From Pleomorphomonas sp. PLEO (GTDB lineage: Bacteria; Pseudomonadota; Alphaproteobacteria; Rhizobiales; Pleomorphomonadaceae), in NCBI RefSeq assembly GCF_041320595.1, contig NZ_CP166625.1, forward strand, positions 3,284,001-3,348,000: 64,000 nucleotides of DNA. The letters are read 5' to 3'. A model generated the notes under the pieces. That model made no database searches and was not told the origin of the DNA. It saw only the letters and a program-made list of their open reading frames with translations. Numbering within the stretch: the first letter of the stretch is position 1; every line of letters starts with the position of its first letter. This document shows, piece by piece, positions 36,473 to 45,770 of this stretch. The translations under genes were made by a program, and so were the position numbers.

Positions 36473-37447
36473 ATGCAATACGCCCGATTCGGAAAGTCTG
36501 GCCTTGAGGTCAGCCGCATTTGCTTCGGTTGCATGTCCTTCGGCAGGGTGATGGAGGAGCGTCCCTGGGTGCTGGGTCTGGATGAGGCGCGGCCGCTGTT
36601 CCGCAAGGCCTGGGACGCTGGCATCAACTTCTTCGATACCGCCAATGTCTACGCGGCTGGCTCCAGCGAAGAGATCACCGGCGCCGTCCTCAAGGAATTG
36701 GCGCCACGCGAGGAATATGTGCTGGCTACCAAGGTGTTCTTCCCTATGCGGGAGGGGCCGAACGGTCGGGGCCTATCGCGCAAGGCTATCCTCGGCGAGA
36801 TCGACAATAGCCTGAAGCGGCTCGGCACCGATTACGTCGATCTCTACCAGATCCACCGCTTCGACCCCTTCACGCCGGTCGAGGAGACCATGGAGGCTCT
36901 CCACGACGTGGTGAAGGCCGGCAAAGCGCTGTACATCGGCGCCTCCTCGATGTTCGCCTGGCAGTTCGCCAAGATGCAGCATGCAGCCGAACTCAACGGC
37001 TGGACGAAGTTCTCGTCGATGCAGAACCAAGTGAGCCTCGTCTATCGCGAGGAAGAGCGGGAGATGCTGCCGCTTTGCCGCGATCAGGGCGTCGCCGTCA
37101 TTCCGTGGAGCCCGCTCGGTGGTGGCAAGCTCACTCGCCCTTGGGGCACCGAGACCAAGCGCAACACCACCGACCGTCATAACAAGGGCATGTACGATCA
37201 TACCGAGGGCAACGCGCCTGAGGTCGTAGCCGCCGTGGAAAAGGTTGCGAAAGCGCGGGGGCGGTCAATGGCCGAGGTGGCGCTCGCCTGGGTACTGCAG
37301 ATCAATGGCGTGACGTCACCGATCATCGGCGTCAGCAAGATGGGCCACCTCGACGACGCCATTGCCGCCGTCGATCTCGAGTTGAGTCCGGAGGAAGTCG
37401 CCGCCCTCGAGGCGCCCTATCAGACCTTCATGGTCAGGTCTGTTTGA
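36473..37447 (+). CDS. Aldo/keto reductase
   Basis: NAD(P)H-dependent oxidoreductase of 324 residues with the AKR tetrad: Asp and Tyr in FFDTANVYAAGSSEE, Lys in VLATKVFF and His in YQIHRFD. The C-terminal cofactor region SPIIGVSKMGHLDDAI is present. The pattern is that of the YajO/Tas-like AKR group that reduces sugars or aldehydes. GGGAGGAAA precedes the ATG at 36473. It leads a rightward row with an SDR and an epimerase-like protein, spaced 110 and 45 bases. Substrate unknown. Confidence 0.87.
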   Translation: MQYARFGKSGLEVSRICFGCMSFGRVMEERPWVLGLDEARPLFRKAWDAGINFFDTANVYAAGSSEEITGAVLKELAPREEYVLATKVFFPMREGPNGRGLSRKAILGEIDNSLKRLGTDYVDLYQIHRFDPFTPVEETMEALHDVVKAGKALYIGASSMFAWQFAKMQHAAELNGWTKFSSMQNQVSLVYREEEREMLPLCRDQGVAVIPWSPLGGGKLTRPWGTETKRNTTDRHNKGMYDHTEGNAPEVVAAVEKVAKARGRSMAEVALAWVLQINGVTSPIIGVSKMGHLDDAIAAVDLELSPEEVAALEAPYQTFMVRSV

Positions 37448-37557
37448 AGCGGTATAGCCGGCTTGCCCATGGACAGCGGTGACCAGACGGGCTTTGCTTG
37501 TTCGGCTCGGCCCAATGGGCGAGGCCCATAAGGCGATCTGCTTTCACGGAGGCTCTG

Positions 37558-38334
37558 ATGACCAAGCCACTCAGCATTCCCGATCTCACCGGTAAGGCCG
37601 TGCTCATCACCGGTGCGTCCTCCGGCATTGGCGCGGCGTTGGCGCGTGCTTTTGCCGAACAGGGCGCATCGGTGGGCGTCCATTACAATTCGTCCGCCGC
37701 CGCGGCCGAAGCGCTCTGCGCCGACATCCGCGCGGCCGGGGGCAAGGCAACGCCGGTACACGGCGACGTCACGAAATCGGCCGAGATAACCCGGGTCGTC
37801 GAGGAGACGGCCATGGCATTCGGCCGGCTCGACGGCCTCGTCAACAATGCCGGTGGCATGGTGGCGCGTATGCCCTACGCCGCTTTCGACGAGGCAGCAT
37901 TCGAGGAGATCATTGGCCTCAATGTCCGCTCGGTGCTGGTGGCCTCGCATGCCGCGTTGCCCTTCCTCAAGGCGCAGCAGGGGTTCGTCATCAACACCAC
38001 GTCGATCGCCGCTCGCACCGGCGCCAGCCTAGGGGCCGGTCCCTATGGTTCGGCCAAGGCCTTCATCGAAAATGTGACGCGCGGCATGGCCAAGGAATTT
38101 GCGCCCTTCGGCGTCCGCGTCAATGCGGTGGCGCCCGGCATCGTCGAGACGCCGTTCCACGAGCGCTATTCCGACCAAGCCTATCTCGAAGCCATGCGCG
38201 CGACCATTCCACTGCAACGTCTGGCCAAGCCAGAAGACATGGCTGGGCCATACCTGTTCCTCGCCTCGGCGGCGCTGTCCGGGTACATGATCGGTCAGGT
38301 GCTCGAGGTGAACGGCGGACAACTGATGACCTGA
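37558..38334 (+). CDS. Short-chain dehydrogenase/reductase
   Basis: A 258-residue Rossmann-fold oxidoreductase: cofactor loop TGASSGIG, NNAGG, catalytic Ser in INTTSIAARTG and YGSAK (Tyr-x3-Lys), and a C-terminal VNGGQLMT end. Classical SDR length. An HYNSS segment after the second strand suggests NADP(H) (inference). CGGAGG precedes the ATG at 37558. It probably acts with the neighbouring AKR and epimerase-like genes; substrate not known. Confidence 0.88.
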   Translation: MTKPLSIPDLTGKAVLITGASSGIGAALARAFAEQGASVGVHYNSSAAAAEALCADIRAAGGKATPVHGDVTKSAEITRVVEETAMAFGRLDGLVNNAGGMVARMPYAAFDEAAFEEIIGLNVRSVLVASHAALPFLKAQQGFVINTTSIAARTGASLGAGPYGSAKAFIENVTRGMAKEFAPFGVRVNAVAPGIVETPFHERYSDQAYLEAMRATIPLQRLAKPEDMAGPYLFLASAALSGYMIGQVLEVNGGQLMT

Positions 38335-38379
38335 CGCGCCGCGGCATGAGCCGGCGGTGGACAGTTTGCGGAGAGAAAA

Positions 38380-39270
38380 ATGGGTAGCAAGATCGTCTTC
38401 ACTGGCGGCTCGGGCAAGGCCGGCAGTCATGTCGTACCTTATCTCAAGGGCAAGGGGCACGACGTCTTCAACCTCGATCTCAAACCGCTTGACTGCCCCG
38501 GAGTGACGACGCTTGCCTGCGATCTGACCGACAGCGGGCAGGTCTACAGCGCGCTCTCCATGCATTTCGATTTCGACAGCCTCGCAAGCGGCTCGCGGCC
38601 GGTGCTGCCGGATGCCGTAGTGCATTTCGCAGCCATACCGCGCATTCTGCTGACGCCGGATAATCACACCTTCGAAACCAACGTGATGTCGACCTACAAT
38701 GTGATCGAAGCGGCGATGAAGCTCGGCGTCCGCAAGGTCATCATCGCGTCGAGCGAGACCACCTACGGTGTGTGCTTTGCCGAGGGTGACAAGGACTTCC
38801 ATGAGTTTCCCTTGACCGAGGCCTACGACACCGACCCGATGGACAGCTATGGTCTCTCCAAGGTGGTGAACGAGAAGACGGCCCGTGCCTTTGCCATGCG
38901 TTATGGCGCTGACATCTACGCGCTCAGGATCGGCAACGTCATCGAGCCAGACGAGTACGCCAATTTTCCCGGCTTCATGCAAGATCCGCTGACGCGCAAG
39001 CGCAATGCCTGGAGCTATATCGATGCCAGGGATCTCGGCGAGATCGTCCATCTCGCTGTTGGCAAGGATGGGCTCGGCTTCCAAGTGTTCAATGCCGTCA
39101 ACGACACGATCACGGCGCACGAGCCGACCGGCGTGTTCCTCAAGAAAGTCTGCCCGAACACGCCGCACAGCCGCCCGCTCGTTGGATACGAGGCGCCAAT
39201 CTCCAACGAAAAGATCCGGACCGTGTTGGGCTTCAAGGAGCAGCACGACTGGCGGAAGTACGCGAGCTGA
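38380..39270 (+). CDS. NAD-dependent epimerase/dehydratase-family protein
   Basis: Extended SDR of 296 residues: nucleotide motif GGSGKAGSH (9-17), Asp in NLDLKP binding ribose, SSETTYG, and catalytic Tyr157/Lys161 in DSYGLSK. A WSYIDARDLGEIVHLA segment is typical of sugar-nucleotide epimerases and uronate dehydrogenases. The compact size and missing long substrate loop make a small sugar or uronate substrate plausible, but this is inference. Last gene of the AKR-SDR-epimerase row; convergent with the LysR gene. Confidence 0.85.
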   Translation: MGSKIVFTGGSGKAGSHVVPYLKGKGHDVFNLDLKPLDCPGVTTLACDLTDSGQVYSALSMHFDFDSLASGSRPVLPDAVVHFAAIPRILLTPDNHTFETNVMSTYNVIEAAMKLGVRKVIIASSETTYGVCFAEGDKDFHEFPLTEAYDTDPMDSYGLSKVVNEKTARAFAMRYGADIYALRIGNVIEPDEYANFPGFMQDPLTRKRNAWSYIDARDLGEIVHLAVGKDGLGFQVFNAVNDTITAHEPTGVFLKKVCPNTPHSRPLVGYEAPISNEKIRTVLGFKEQHDWRKYAS

Positions 39271-39285
39271 AGAATGACTGTGGAA

Positions 39286-39317
39286 GGAAGAGGTAGCCTC
39301 AGGCGGCTTTCTCTTCC
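39286..39317. terminator. Hairpin at the convergent epimerase/LysR junction
   Basis: GGAAGAG pairs with CTCTTCC, with AGCC/GGCT pairing inside. It covers the end of the LysR frame and the 28-base gap, and could work for both strands. Confidence 0.5.
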
Positions 39318-40219
39318 TCCGTCTCGACGCTACGGGCGGCGATCAGCAGGTCCATGAAGGCCTTCGGTGCGCCGTCGAGAATAATCTCGTCGCCACCACC
39401 TGACAGCGTGGCCACAGCCAGTTCCCAGCACATCTGCGGCTCGGTGAGACGGATGACGCCGAGCGTTTGAGCCGCTGCCTCGGCAATTGCCTCGGGCACC
39501 AGTGCGATGCCAAGGCCGCGCGACACCAGTTCGATCAGCGTGCCGAGGTCGTTGACCTCGAAGGCAACGCGGCGCTCGACGCCGGCATGCCGGAATCCGG
39601 TGTCGACGAGTTGACGCGTGCCCCAGGCCTGTTCGAAGTCGACAAAGGGCTCGTCGCGGAAAGCCGACAGCGGCACATCGGTGCGGCCGGCCAGTGCATG
39701 GTCCTTGGCCGAAATGGCAACCAGATACTCGCAGGCAATCATCTTGGTGGCGATACCGCGCGGCGCTTCGATCAGCGGCACTATGGCAAGGTCGATAGTG
39801 CCGGACCGGATCTTGTCGATGAGGTGATCGGCGTTGCCCTGGCAGAGGCGAACCTCGATGCCTGGATAAAGTTCGTGAAACGAGGCAAGCAGGGCTGGTA
39901 GGTCAACGAAGGCCGGCAGGCTCTGCACGGTGCCAATGGCAAGCCGCCCCCGTGTCAGGCCCTGCACGGCGGCAACGGCGTCGCGTGCCTCGCGCACCGC
40001 TTCGATGGCGAGGCGCGCCTTGTCGAGAAAGACACGACCGGCTGTGGTCAGCTGTACCTGGCGGGTGTTGCGCGTGAACAGCTTGGTAGCCAGTTCTTCC
40101 TCAAGTGCGCGGATCGAGGTGGAGAGTGCCGACTGCACGATGTTGACGCGACGGGCGGCGCGGGTGAAGTGCATTTCCTCGGCGACGGCCACGAAATGCT
40201 GAAGTTGGCGAAGTTCCAT
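39299..40219 (-). CDS. LysR-family transcriptional regulator
   Basis: A 306-residue regulator with helix-turn-helix at about 1-60 (MELRQLQHFVAVAEEMHFTR, then ARRVNIVQSALSTSI) and a two-lobed effector domain beginning near RGRLAIGTVQSLPAFVDL. It is convergent with the epimerase-like gene and divergent from the HAD gene, so its targets could be either side or itself. The helix-turn-helix is typical of alphaproteobacterial LysR proteins acting on dehydrogenase operons. Effector unknown. Confidence 0.85.
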   Translation of the reverse strand: MELRQLQHFVAVAEEMHFTRAARRVNIVQSALSTSIRALEEELATKLFTRNTRQVQLTTAGRVFLDKARLAIEAVREARDAVAAVQGLTRGRLAIGTVQSLPAFVDLPALLASFHELYPGIEVRLCQGNADHLIDKIRSGTIDLAIVPLIEAPRGIATKMIACEYLVAISAKDHALAGRTDVPLSAFRDEPFVDFEQAWGTRQLVDTGFRHAGVERRVAFEVNDLGTLIELVSRGLGIALVPEAIAEAAAQTLGVIRLTEPQMCWELAVATLSGGGDEIILDGAPKAFMDLLIAARSVETEEEKAA

Positions 40220-40396
40220 TTAGATCCGCTTTATTGTGCTTTTGGCGAGATCAATACAGCCCGCCCGTTCTGGGTGGAAGATTAAAAGTCAGGCAGTTCG
40301 GTCTGTCAAATGCGCGTCGCGCCGCTGGACCCGCCAGGATGTGCGGTGTATGCAAAACCGCTTCAAAATCGATGTTGTGCCCGGAGTCTTTCATTC

Positions 40397-41059
40397 ATGT
40401 TTTCACATGCCCTGCTGTTCGACATGGATGGAACGCTGACCGACAGCGACCGCTTCCACCACGAGGCCTTCGTGGAATTCGGCAAGGCCTACGGCGTTAA
40501 CATCGATGAGCCGACCTTTCTCAAATATGTGTCCGGACAGGCCAATTCGCTGATTTTCAAAAACCTTTTCCCACATGTCGCGGTGGAAGAACATCCGCGC
40601 CTTGCTGACGAAAAGGAAGCGCTGTTCCGCCGGCTGATCGTCGGCCGGCTCCAGCCGATCGATGGATTGGTCGACGTGCTCAACTGGGCGGTGGAGCACA
40701 AGGTGGGATTGGCCGTGGTCTCCAACGCGCCGCGTCCCAATGTCAGCGACATGTTGGCGCAGCTCGACGTTGCCGAATACTTCCATACCACCGTCATCGG
40801 GACCGAGCTGGAACGCGGCAAGCCGGATCCGCTGCCTTACCTCACTGGTTTGCAGCGCCTCGGTGTCTCGGCCGACCGGGCGATCGCCTTCGAAGATGCC
40901 CCCCCGGGGATCAGGGCGGCGCATGCCGCGAAGATATTCACGGTGGGGCTGACCACCACACTCGACGAGGCGACGGTGAAGACCAATGGCGCTGACATCG
41001 CCGTTCCGAATTATCGGGCGCCGGCGTTGTGGGAGGCGATCGAAAGGGTGATCGGGTAG
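40397..41059 (+). CDS. HAD-superfamily sugar-phosphatase/phosphoglucomutase-like protein
   Basis: A 220-residue HAD hydrolase with motif I FDMDGTLTD (Asp9, Asp11), motif II VVSNAPR, motif III Lys in RGKPDP and motif IV FEDAPPGIRAA. The cap placement fits subclass I, like beta-phosphoglucomutase and small sugar-phosphate phosphatases. ATG 40397 starts directly at the fold; the longer frame from 40310 adds unconserved residues. Substrate unknown. Confidence 0.83.
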   Translation: MFSHALLFDMDGTLTDSDRFHHEAFVEFGKAYGVNIDEPTFLKYVSGQANSLIFKNLFPHVAVEEHPRLADEKEALFRRLIVGRLQPIDGLVDVLNWAVEHKVGLAVVSNAPRPNVSDMLAQLDVAEYFHTTVIGTELERGKPDPLPYLTGLQRLGVSADRAIAFEDAPPGIRAAHAAKIFTVGLTTTLDEATVKTNGADIAVPNYRAPALWEAIERVIG

Positions 41060-41061
41060 AA

Positions 41062-41083
41062 GAGGGCGGGCAAAGCCACCCTC
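41062..41083. terminator. Weak hairpin between convergent HAD and ABC genes
   Basis: GAGGG/CCCTC plus two inner GG/CC pairs, one mismatch, loop of 6 bases, no T-tract. It fills the 27-base convergent gap, so it is a plausible but weak terminator. Confidence 0.3.
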
Positions 41084-41086
41084 GGA

Positions 41087-41884
41087 TCATTCGGCGATCA
41101 GCAGTTCATCGTCGTCCAGTGTTTGGCCACGGACGCGGCGGAACATGTCGATGAGGTCTTCGACCTCCAGGTTGCGGCGGTTGTTGCCCTCGACATCGAG
41201 TACGATCTCGCCGCCATGCAACATGATGGTTCGGTCGCCATAGTCGAGCGCCTGTCGCATTGAATGCGTCACCATCAGCGTTGTCAGCTTCTTGGCGCCG
41301 ACGATCTTCTCGGTGAGCTTCATGACGAACTCGGCCATGCCTGGGTCGAGGGCGGCGGTGTGCTCGTCGAGCAGCAAGACGTTGCAACCGGCCATCATTG
41401 CCATGACCAGCGATACGGCTTGCCGCTGACCACCCGACAGCATGGCCATACGGTCGGTCATGCGATTTTCGAGGCCAAGGTCGAGTTCGGCGATCCGCTC
41501 GCGGAATAGTTTGCGGCGGCTATGGCCGAGTGCCAGCTTGAGACCCCGCCGCTGACCGCGTTTGTGGGCGAGCGCCAGGTTCTCTTCGATCGAGAGCGCG
41601 CCGCAGGAGCCGGCCAGCGGGTCCTGAAAAACGCGAGCGACTCGGCCAGCGCGAGCGGCGGTCGGTAGTTTCGTGACGTCGGCATCGCCGATGCGCACGC
41701 TTCCCTCGGTGGGGATAACGTCGCCGGCCAGTACGCCGAGCAAGGTCGATTTTCCGGCGCCGTTGGAGCCGATGACGGTGGTGAAGGCGCCTTCCTTGAT
41801 GGTGAGCGAGACGCCCGACAGCGCTTTCTTTTCGAGCGGAGTCCCGCGGCCGAACACGACGTGGATGTTGTTGAGCGCGATCAT
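41087..41884 (-). CDS. ABC transporter ATPase partnering a PF04392-type binding protein
   Basis: ATPase of 265 residues with Walker A GSNGAGKST, Q-loop FQDPLAGSCG, signature LSGGQRQAVSLVMA and Walker B VLLLDEHTAALDPG, where His replaces the usual Pro after Asp-Glu. This combination is typical of the ATPases that accompany ABC_sub_bind proteins (TrpXYZ-like systems). Its start overlaps the permease stop by 4 bases. Third gene of the operon. Confidence 0.88.
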   Translation of the reverse strand: MIALNNIHVVFGRGTPLEKKALSGVSLTIKEGAFTTVIGSNGAGKSTLLGVLAGDVIPTEGSVRIGDADVTKLPTAARAGRVARVFQDPLAGSCGALSIEENLALAHKRGQRRGLKLALGHSRRKLFRERIAELDLGLENRMTDRMAMLSGGQRQAVSLVMAMMAGCNVLLLDEHTAALDPGMAEFVMKLTEKIVGAKKLTTLMVTHSMRQALDYGDRTIMLHGGEIVLDVEGNNRRNLEVEDLIDMFRRVRGQTLDDDELLIAE

Positions 41885-42771
41885 GACGAGAGCACTCCTC
41901 GCTTGAGGCGTGGCAGCACCAGCGCGAAGGTAACGAGTACGGCGGTGACGAGGTTGAGGTCCGACGCCTGAAGGCCGAGCGAGTCGCTGGACAGTGCCAG
42001 TTGAATGGCGATGCGGTAGAGAATGGAACCGACGACGCAGCCGATCAGCGCGATCAGTATGCGGCGCGTGCCGAACAGCGTTTCCCCGATGATCACCGCC
42101 GCGAGTCCGACAACGATGGTGCCGACACCGGCGGTAACATCGGCAAATCCGTTGGTCTGGGCGAACAGTCCACCGCCAAGCGCCACCAGCGCGTTGGACA
42201 GGGCGATGCCGAGATAGATCTGGCGGTCGGTGTTGATACCCTGGGCGCGGGCCATGCGGGGGTTGGCGCCTGTGGCGCGCATGGCGAGTCCGGCATCGCT
42301 TTCGAGATAGCGCCAGACGACGATGAGCGCCACGATGGCCAGTACCAGAAGGAACATCGGCCGGACCATGAAGTCCCGGAAACCATGTCCGTAGAAGGGG
42401 GTCAGCATGGTGTCGACGGAGAGCAGCGCTACGTTCGGCCGACCCATCACTCTGAGGTTGACCGAGAACAGGGCAATCATGGTCAGGATCGACGCCAGCA
42501 GGTTCAAGATCTTGAAGCGGACGTTGAGCGTCGCCGTGACAAGACCGGCTGCTGCTCCGGCAATCATCGCCACTAAGGCGGCTAGCCAGGGATTGATGCC
42601 CGCCATGATCAGCACCGCCGTTACGGCCGCGCCAAGCGGGAAGGTGCCGTCGACGGTAAGGTCGGGGAAATCGAGAATGCGGAAGGCGAGATAGACGCCG
42701 AGCGCGACGAAGGCGTAGACGAGGCCGAGTTCGACGGCCCCCCAGAGGGCGATTTGGCTCACGCGCAACAA
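41881..42771 (-). CDS. ABC transporter permease of the TrpY-like / branched-chain-like type
   Basis: A 296-residue membrane protein with about eight helices in the BPD_transp_2 fold. It shows ALGVYLAFRILDFPDLTVDG near the N-terminus and MRATGANPRMARAQGINTDR, the cytoplasmic coupling region. The FPDLTVDGTFPLGA segment is a hallmark of permeases in PF04392-linked importers. It lies between the binding-protein gene (141 bases upstream, with two stem-loops) and the ATPase gene. Confidence 0.87.
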   Translation of the reverse strand: MLRVSQIALWGAVELGLVYAFVALGVYLAFRILDFPDLTVDGTFPLGAAVTAVLIMAGINPWLAALVAMIAGAAAGLVTATLNVRFKILNLLASILTMIALFSVNLRVMGRPNVALLSVDTMLTPFYGHGFRDFMVRPMFLLVLAIVALIVVWRYLESDAGLAMRATGANPRMARAQGINTDRQIYLGIALSNALVALGGGLFAQTNGFADVTAGVGTIVVGLAAVIIGETLFGTRRILIALIGCVVGSILYRIAIQLALSSDSLGLQASDLNLVTAVLVTFALVLPRLKRGVLSS

Positions 42772-42843
42772 TCCTTGTGCTGGATATTCCGAACTAATGT
42801 TGCCAGTTGGCGGAGCTGCACAGGCGGTGGAACGGGATATCCC

Positions 42844-42861
42844 GGCCGGTGTCGACCGGCC
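42844..42861 (-). other. Stem-loop after the PF04392-type binding-protein gene (distal)
   Basis: GGCCGGT and ACCGGCC pair perfectly over 7 bp with loop GTCG. It lies between the binding-protein and permease genes, as in the other importer operons of this window. Confidence 0.55.
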
Positions 42862-42873
42862 TTTTCTCGGAGA

Positions 42874-42903
42874 CGCGCCCCTCCGTGATCGCAGCGGGGC
42901 GCG
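42874..42903 (-). other. Stem-loop after the PF04392-type binding-protein gene (proximal)
   Basis: CGCGCCCC and GGGGCGCG pair perfectly over 8 bp with a 14-base loop, 9 bases after the binding-protein stop. No T-tract. Confidence 0.55.
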
Positions 42904-42912
42904 ACGCCCTGA

Positions 42913-43866
42913 TTATTCGATGACCTTGGTGGCACGGGCGACCAGAGCCTCGGGCAGCGTCACGCCCATCTTGGCGGCGGCCTTCTTGTTGACCACGAGG
43001 TCGGTGCCCTTGGCGACGGTGGCCGGAATGTCGCCGACCGTCTCGCCCTTCAACACGCGGACCACGATGGCGCCCGTCTGCTTGCCGACGTCATAATAGT
43101 TGAAGCCAAGGGCGGCGACTGCGCCGCGCGACACGCTGTCGGTATCGGCGGTGAACAGCGGCAACTTGGACTCCTCGGCAACGCCGACGGCCGATTCCAG
43201 CGCGGATATGATCGTGTTGTCGGTCGGGACATAGATGGCGTCGACCTTGCCGACCAGGGCACGCGTTGCGCCTTGTACCTCGGCGGTTTTGGTGGCGGCG
43301 GATTCGACGATCTCGATGCCGGCCTTGTCGGTTTCAGCCTTGAGGGCAGCCAGCAACGACACGGAGTTGGCCTCACCGGAATTGTAGAGGAAGCCAAGCT
43401 TCTTCACATTCGGCAAGATTTCCTTGATGAGGGCCACATGCTCCGCCACCGGCGACATGTCGGAGAGGCCGGTGATGTTGCCGCCCGGCTTGTCCATACT
43501 CTTCACGAGCTGGGCGCCAACCGGGTCGGACACTGCCGAGAAAACGATCGGAATATCGCGCGTGGCGGCCGCGACGGTCTGAGCCGACGGGGTCGAAATC
43601 GGCACGATCACGGTCGGGCCTTCGCCAGCGAACTGGCGGGCGATCTGGGCGGCTGTGGCCGCGTTACCCTGCGCCGACTTGTAGACGAAGGTAAGGTTTT
43701 CGCCTTCCTTATATCCCGCGGCGGCCAAGGCGTCCTTGACGCCGTCGCGAACGGCGTCAAGCGCCGGATGCTCGACGATGGCGGTCACATCGACCGTTAC
43801 GTTCTCGGCATGAACCGGCAGGACCGCCGCGACGCTGGCGGCGAGAGCAAACAACAAGGCACGCAT
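42913..43866 (-). CDS. ABC_sub_bind-family (PF04392) substrate-binding protein
   Basis: Periplasmic receptor of 317 residues with a signal peptide (about 1-20, ending VHA). Family features are VTAIVEHPALDAVRDGVKDA, GPTVIVPISTPSAQTVAAAT, PIVFSAVSDPVGA and the late FNYYDVGKQTGAI segment. Characterised relatives (TrpX and similar) bind tryptophan or other amino acids. GGAGGAAG precedes the ATG at 43866. It is divergent from deoR-fucA-fucI, which leaves open an amino-acid or a sugar-related ligand. Confidence 0.87.
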   Translation of the reverse strand: MRALLFALAASVAAVLPVHAENVTVDVTAIVEHPALDAVRDGVKDALAAAGYKEGENLTFVYKSAQGNAATAAQIARQFAGEGPTVIVPISTPSAQTVAAATRDIPIVFSAVSDPVGAQLVKSMDKPGGNITGLSDMSPVAEHVALIKEILPNVKKLGFLYNSGEANSVSLLAALKAETDKAGIEIVESAATKTAEVQGATRALVGKVDAIYVPTDNTIISALESAVGVAEESKLPLFTADTDSVSRGAVAALGFNYYDVGKQTGAIVVRVLKGETVGDIPATVAKGTDLVVNKKAAAKMGVTLPEALVARATKVIE

Positions 43867-44159
43867 CAAACTTCCTCCGTCACGGTCTTCGGCCGGATTT
43901 TTGGCCGGGGTTTTGGACGGTCTTAGGTAATCCCGGTGAGTGAATCAAGCACGGGGAATGCCGAGTGTGCACGAATTGATCGTCTTGCCTGGTCTTTGCG
44001 ACGAAAAGCGCCGTGCAATGCCCTTTGGATGGGCTCAATGCCGAGGCTTTTGGCATAATTCCACTCCCCTGATAAATATTGCGCATGGATGAAATGTTTT
44101 GACCAAAACTGCGACGCATCGGATTGACGCTTTTGGGGGTCTCGACATATGGTCTCGAC

Positions 44160-45005
44160 ATGCTGAAGGAAGAGCGTTTCAACCTGATCCTGAAGGCCGT
44201 CGAAGGGCGCGATGCCGTGTCCTACGAGGAGCTTTTGACAATGGTCGACGCCTCGGGTGCCACGCTGCGCCGCGACGTCGACCAGCTCTGCGACGCCGGG
44301 CGCATTCGTAAGGTCCGTGGCGGCGTGGCGCCGCTGATGGCGGCTGGCCGGCCGCTCGCTTCCTATTTTTTCGGCGTGCAGGCGCAGCGCGCCGCCGCGG
44401 CCAAGGAGGCCATTGCCAGCCGAGCCGCCGCGCTTGTGTCGACGCCCGACACACTGATCCTTTATGGCGGCTCCACTGTGGCCCGTTTTGCGGAAATGCT
44501 GCCGGCCGTCGGTCTGACGGTGTTGACGGACTCGCTGCCGGTGGCCAACCATCTCGCCTTCAAGACCGACAATCGGGTCTTCCTCACCGGGGGCGAGGTA
44601 CTGGCCCAGCAGGGCATCGTGCTCAGCCCCTTCGATGATCCGCCGGCCTTCCATGTTGCCGCCAGCACCTTTTTCATCGGCTGCCACGCCGTTGGCCCGG
44701 CGGGCATCATGGAGGACGATCCGTTGCCGCTTCGGGCGGCGCGGGCGTTGCGCCGCCAAGCGGCGCGGTTAGTTGTGCTGGCCGACAGCACCAAATTCGG
44801 CGAGGCGCGCAGCCTAGTGGTGTTTCCACTTGCCGAGGTCGACGTGTTCGTGACCGACGAGGGAATTTCCGACGGCGACCGGCGCATGCTGGAGGACGCC
44901 GGTGTGGAGGTGCTGATCGCACCGCTCGATCGGGAAAACCGGGAAGTATCTCCGGCGGAAGGGGCGGCCGATCCGTCCGCGCCTCAGGAGGCGACCAGCA
45001 AATGA
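44160..45005 (+). CDS. DeoR-family sugar-operon regulator
   Basis: A 281-residue repressor: N-terminal DeoR winged helix (about 1-57, RFNLILKAVEGRDAVSYEEL and ATLRRDVDQL) and a DeoR sensor domain related to ribose-5-phosphate isomerase (ILYGGSTVARFAEML, LTGGEVLAQQGIV, VLADSTKFG). DeoR regulators usually sense a sugar phosphate. It overlaps fucA by ATGA, so it is co-transcribed with the genes it presumably controls; L-fuculose-1-phosphate would be a natural effector (inference). Confidence 0.88.
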   Translation: MLKEERFNLILKAVEGRDAVSYEELLTMVDASGATLRRDVDQLCDAGRIRKVRGGVAPLMAAGRPLASYFFGVQAQRAAAAKEAIASRAAALVSTPDTLILYGGSTVARFAEMLPAVGLTVLTDSLPVANHLAFKTDNRVFLTGGEVLAQQGIVLSPFDDPPAFHVAASTFFIGCHAVGPAGIMEDDPLPLRAARALRRQAARLVVLADSTKFGEARSLVVFPLAEVDVFVTDEGISDGDRRMLEDAGVEVLIAPLDRENREVSPAEGAADPSAPQEATSK

Positions 45006-45709
45006 CATCCAATCTTGATCTCCGGCAGGAGATGATCGCGACCTGTCTTAGAATGAATGCCGTCGGGCTGAACATTGGCGCGGCGGGCAATCTCAGCGTC
45101 CGGGTCAACGGTGGATTGCTAATCACCCCCTCCGGCATCGCCTATGATCGAATGCAGCCCGAACAGATCGTCGAGATGGATTGGGACGGGCGCTACTACG
45201 GCGATTATGTGCCGTCGTCGGAATGGCGTTTCCACTTTGACATCCTGAAGGCACGGCCAGATGTCGATACCGTCCTACACAGTCACGCCACCAATTGTTC
45301 AATCCTTGCCTGCTGTCGCCTCGATATTCCGCCGATCCACTACATGATCGGCGTTTCGGGCGGCGACGTGGTGAAGTGTTCGGGCTACGCGCCCTTCGGA
45401 ACGGCGGAATTGTCGGTGGAGGCGCTGGCAGCACTTGAGGACCGGACGGCTTGCCTTCTTGGCAATCACGGTGTCATCGCCCTGGGCAAGACGCCGGCAA
45501 AGGCTTTTTCGGTTCTCGAGGAAGTCGAGAATCTGGCGCGGATCTACATCGGTACGCGCATGCTGGGTGGTGGTGTGATCCTCGGCAAGGATGAGATGAC
45601 GGTCGTGCTGGAACGCTTCAAGAGTTATGGCAAGCAAGCCGGCGAGGTCGATCCTACACTCAAGAATAAAGTGGAGCCGCCGCCGCATGGCGGACCGAAG
45701 CGCCTCTGA
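45002..45709 (+). CDS. fucA: L-fuculose-phosphate aldolase (class II aldolase)
   Basis: Splits L-fuculose 1-phosphate into L-lactaldehyde and dihydroxyacetone phosphate, using zinc. The 235-residue protein keeps the class II aldolase residues: Glu in SSEWRFHFD, His pair in VLHSHATN and the third His in [20 protein letters not shown] is the phosphate-binding N-terminal segment. It lies between deoR and fucI. Substrate is inferred from fucI; rhamnulose- or ribulose-phosphate aldolases are the alternatives. Confidence 0.87.
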   Translation: MTSNLDLRQEMIATCLRMNAVGLNIGAAGNLSVRVNGGLLITPSGIAYDRMQPEQIVEMDWDGRYYGDYVPSSEWRFHFDILKARPDVDTVLHSHATNCSILACCRLDIPPIHYMIGVSGGDVVKCSGYAPFGTAELSVEALAALEDRTACLLGNHGVIALGKTPAKAFSVLEEVENLARIYIGTRMLGGGVILGKDEMTVVLERFKSYGKQAGEVDPTLKNKVEPPPHGGPKRL

Positions 45710-45770
45710 AGCCGGACCGGGGAGGTCGGTGCGGGGACTGGGGAGAGCACGGGTTGTAAGGGAGAGAGAC

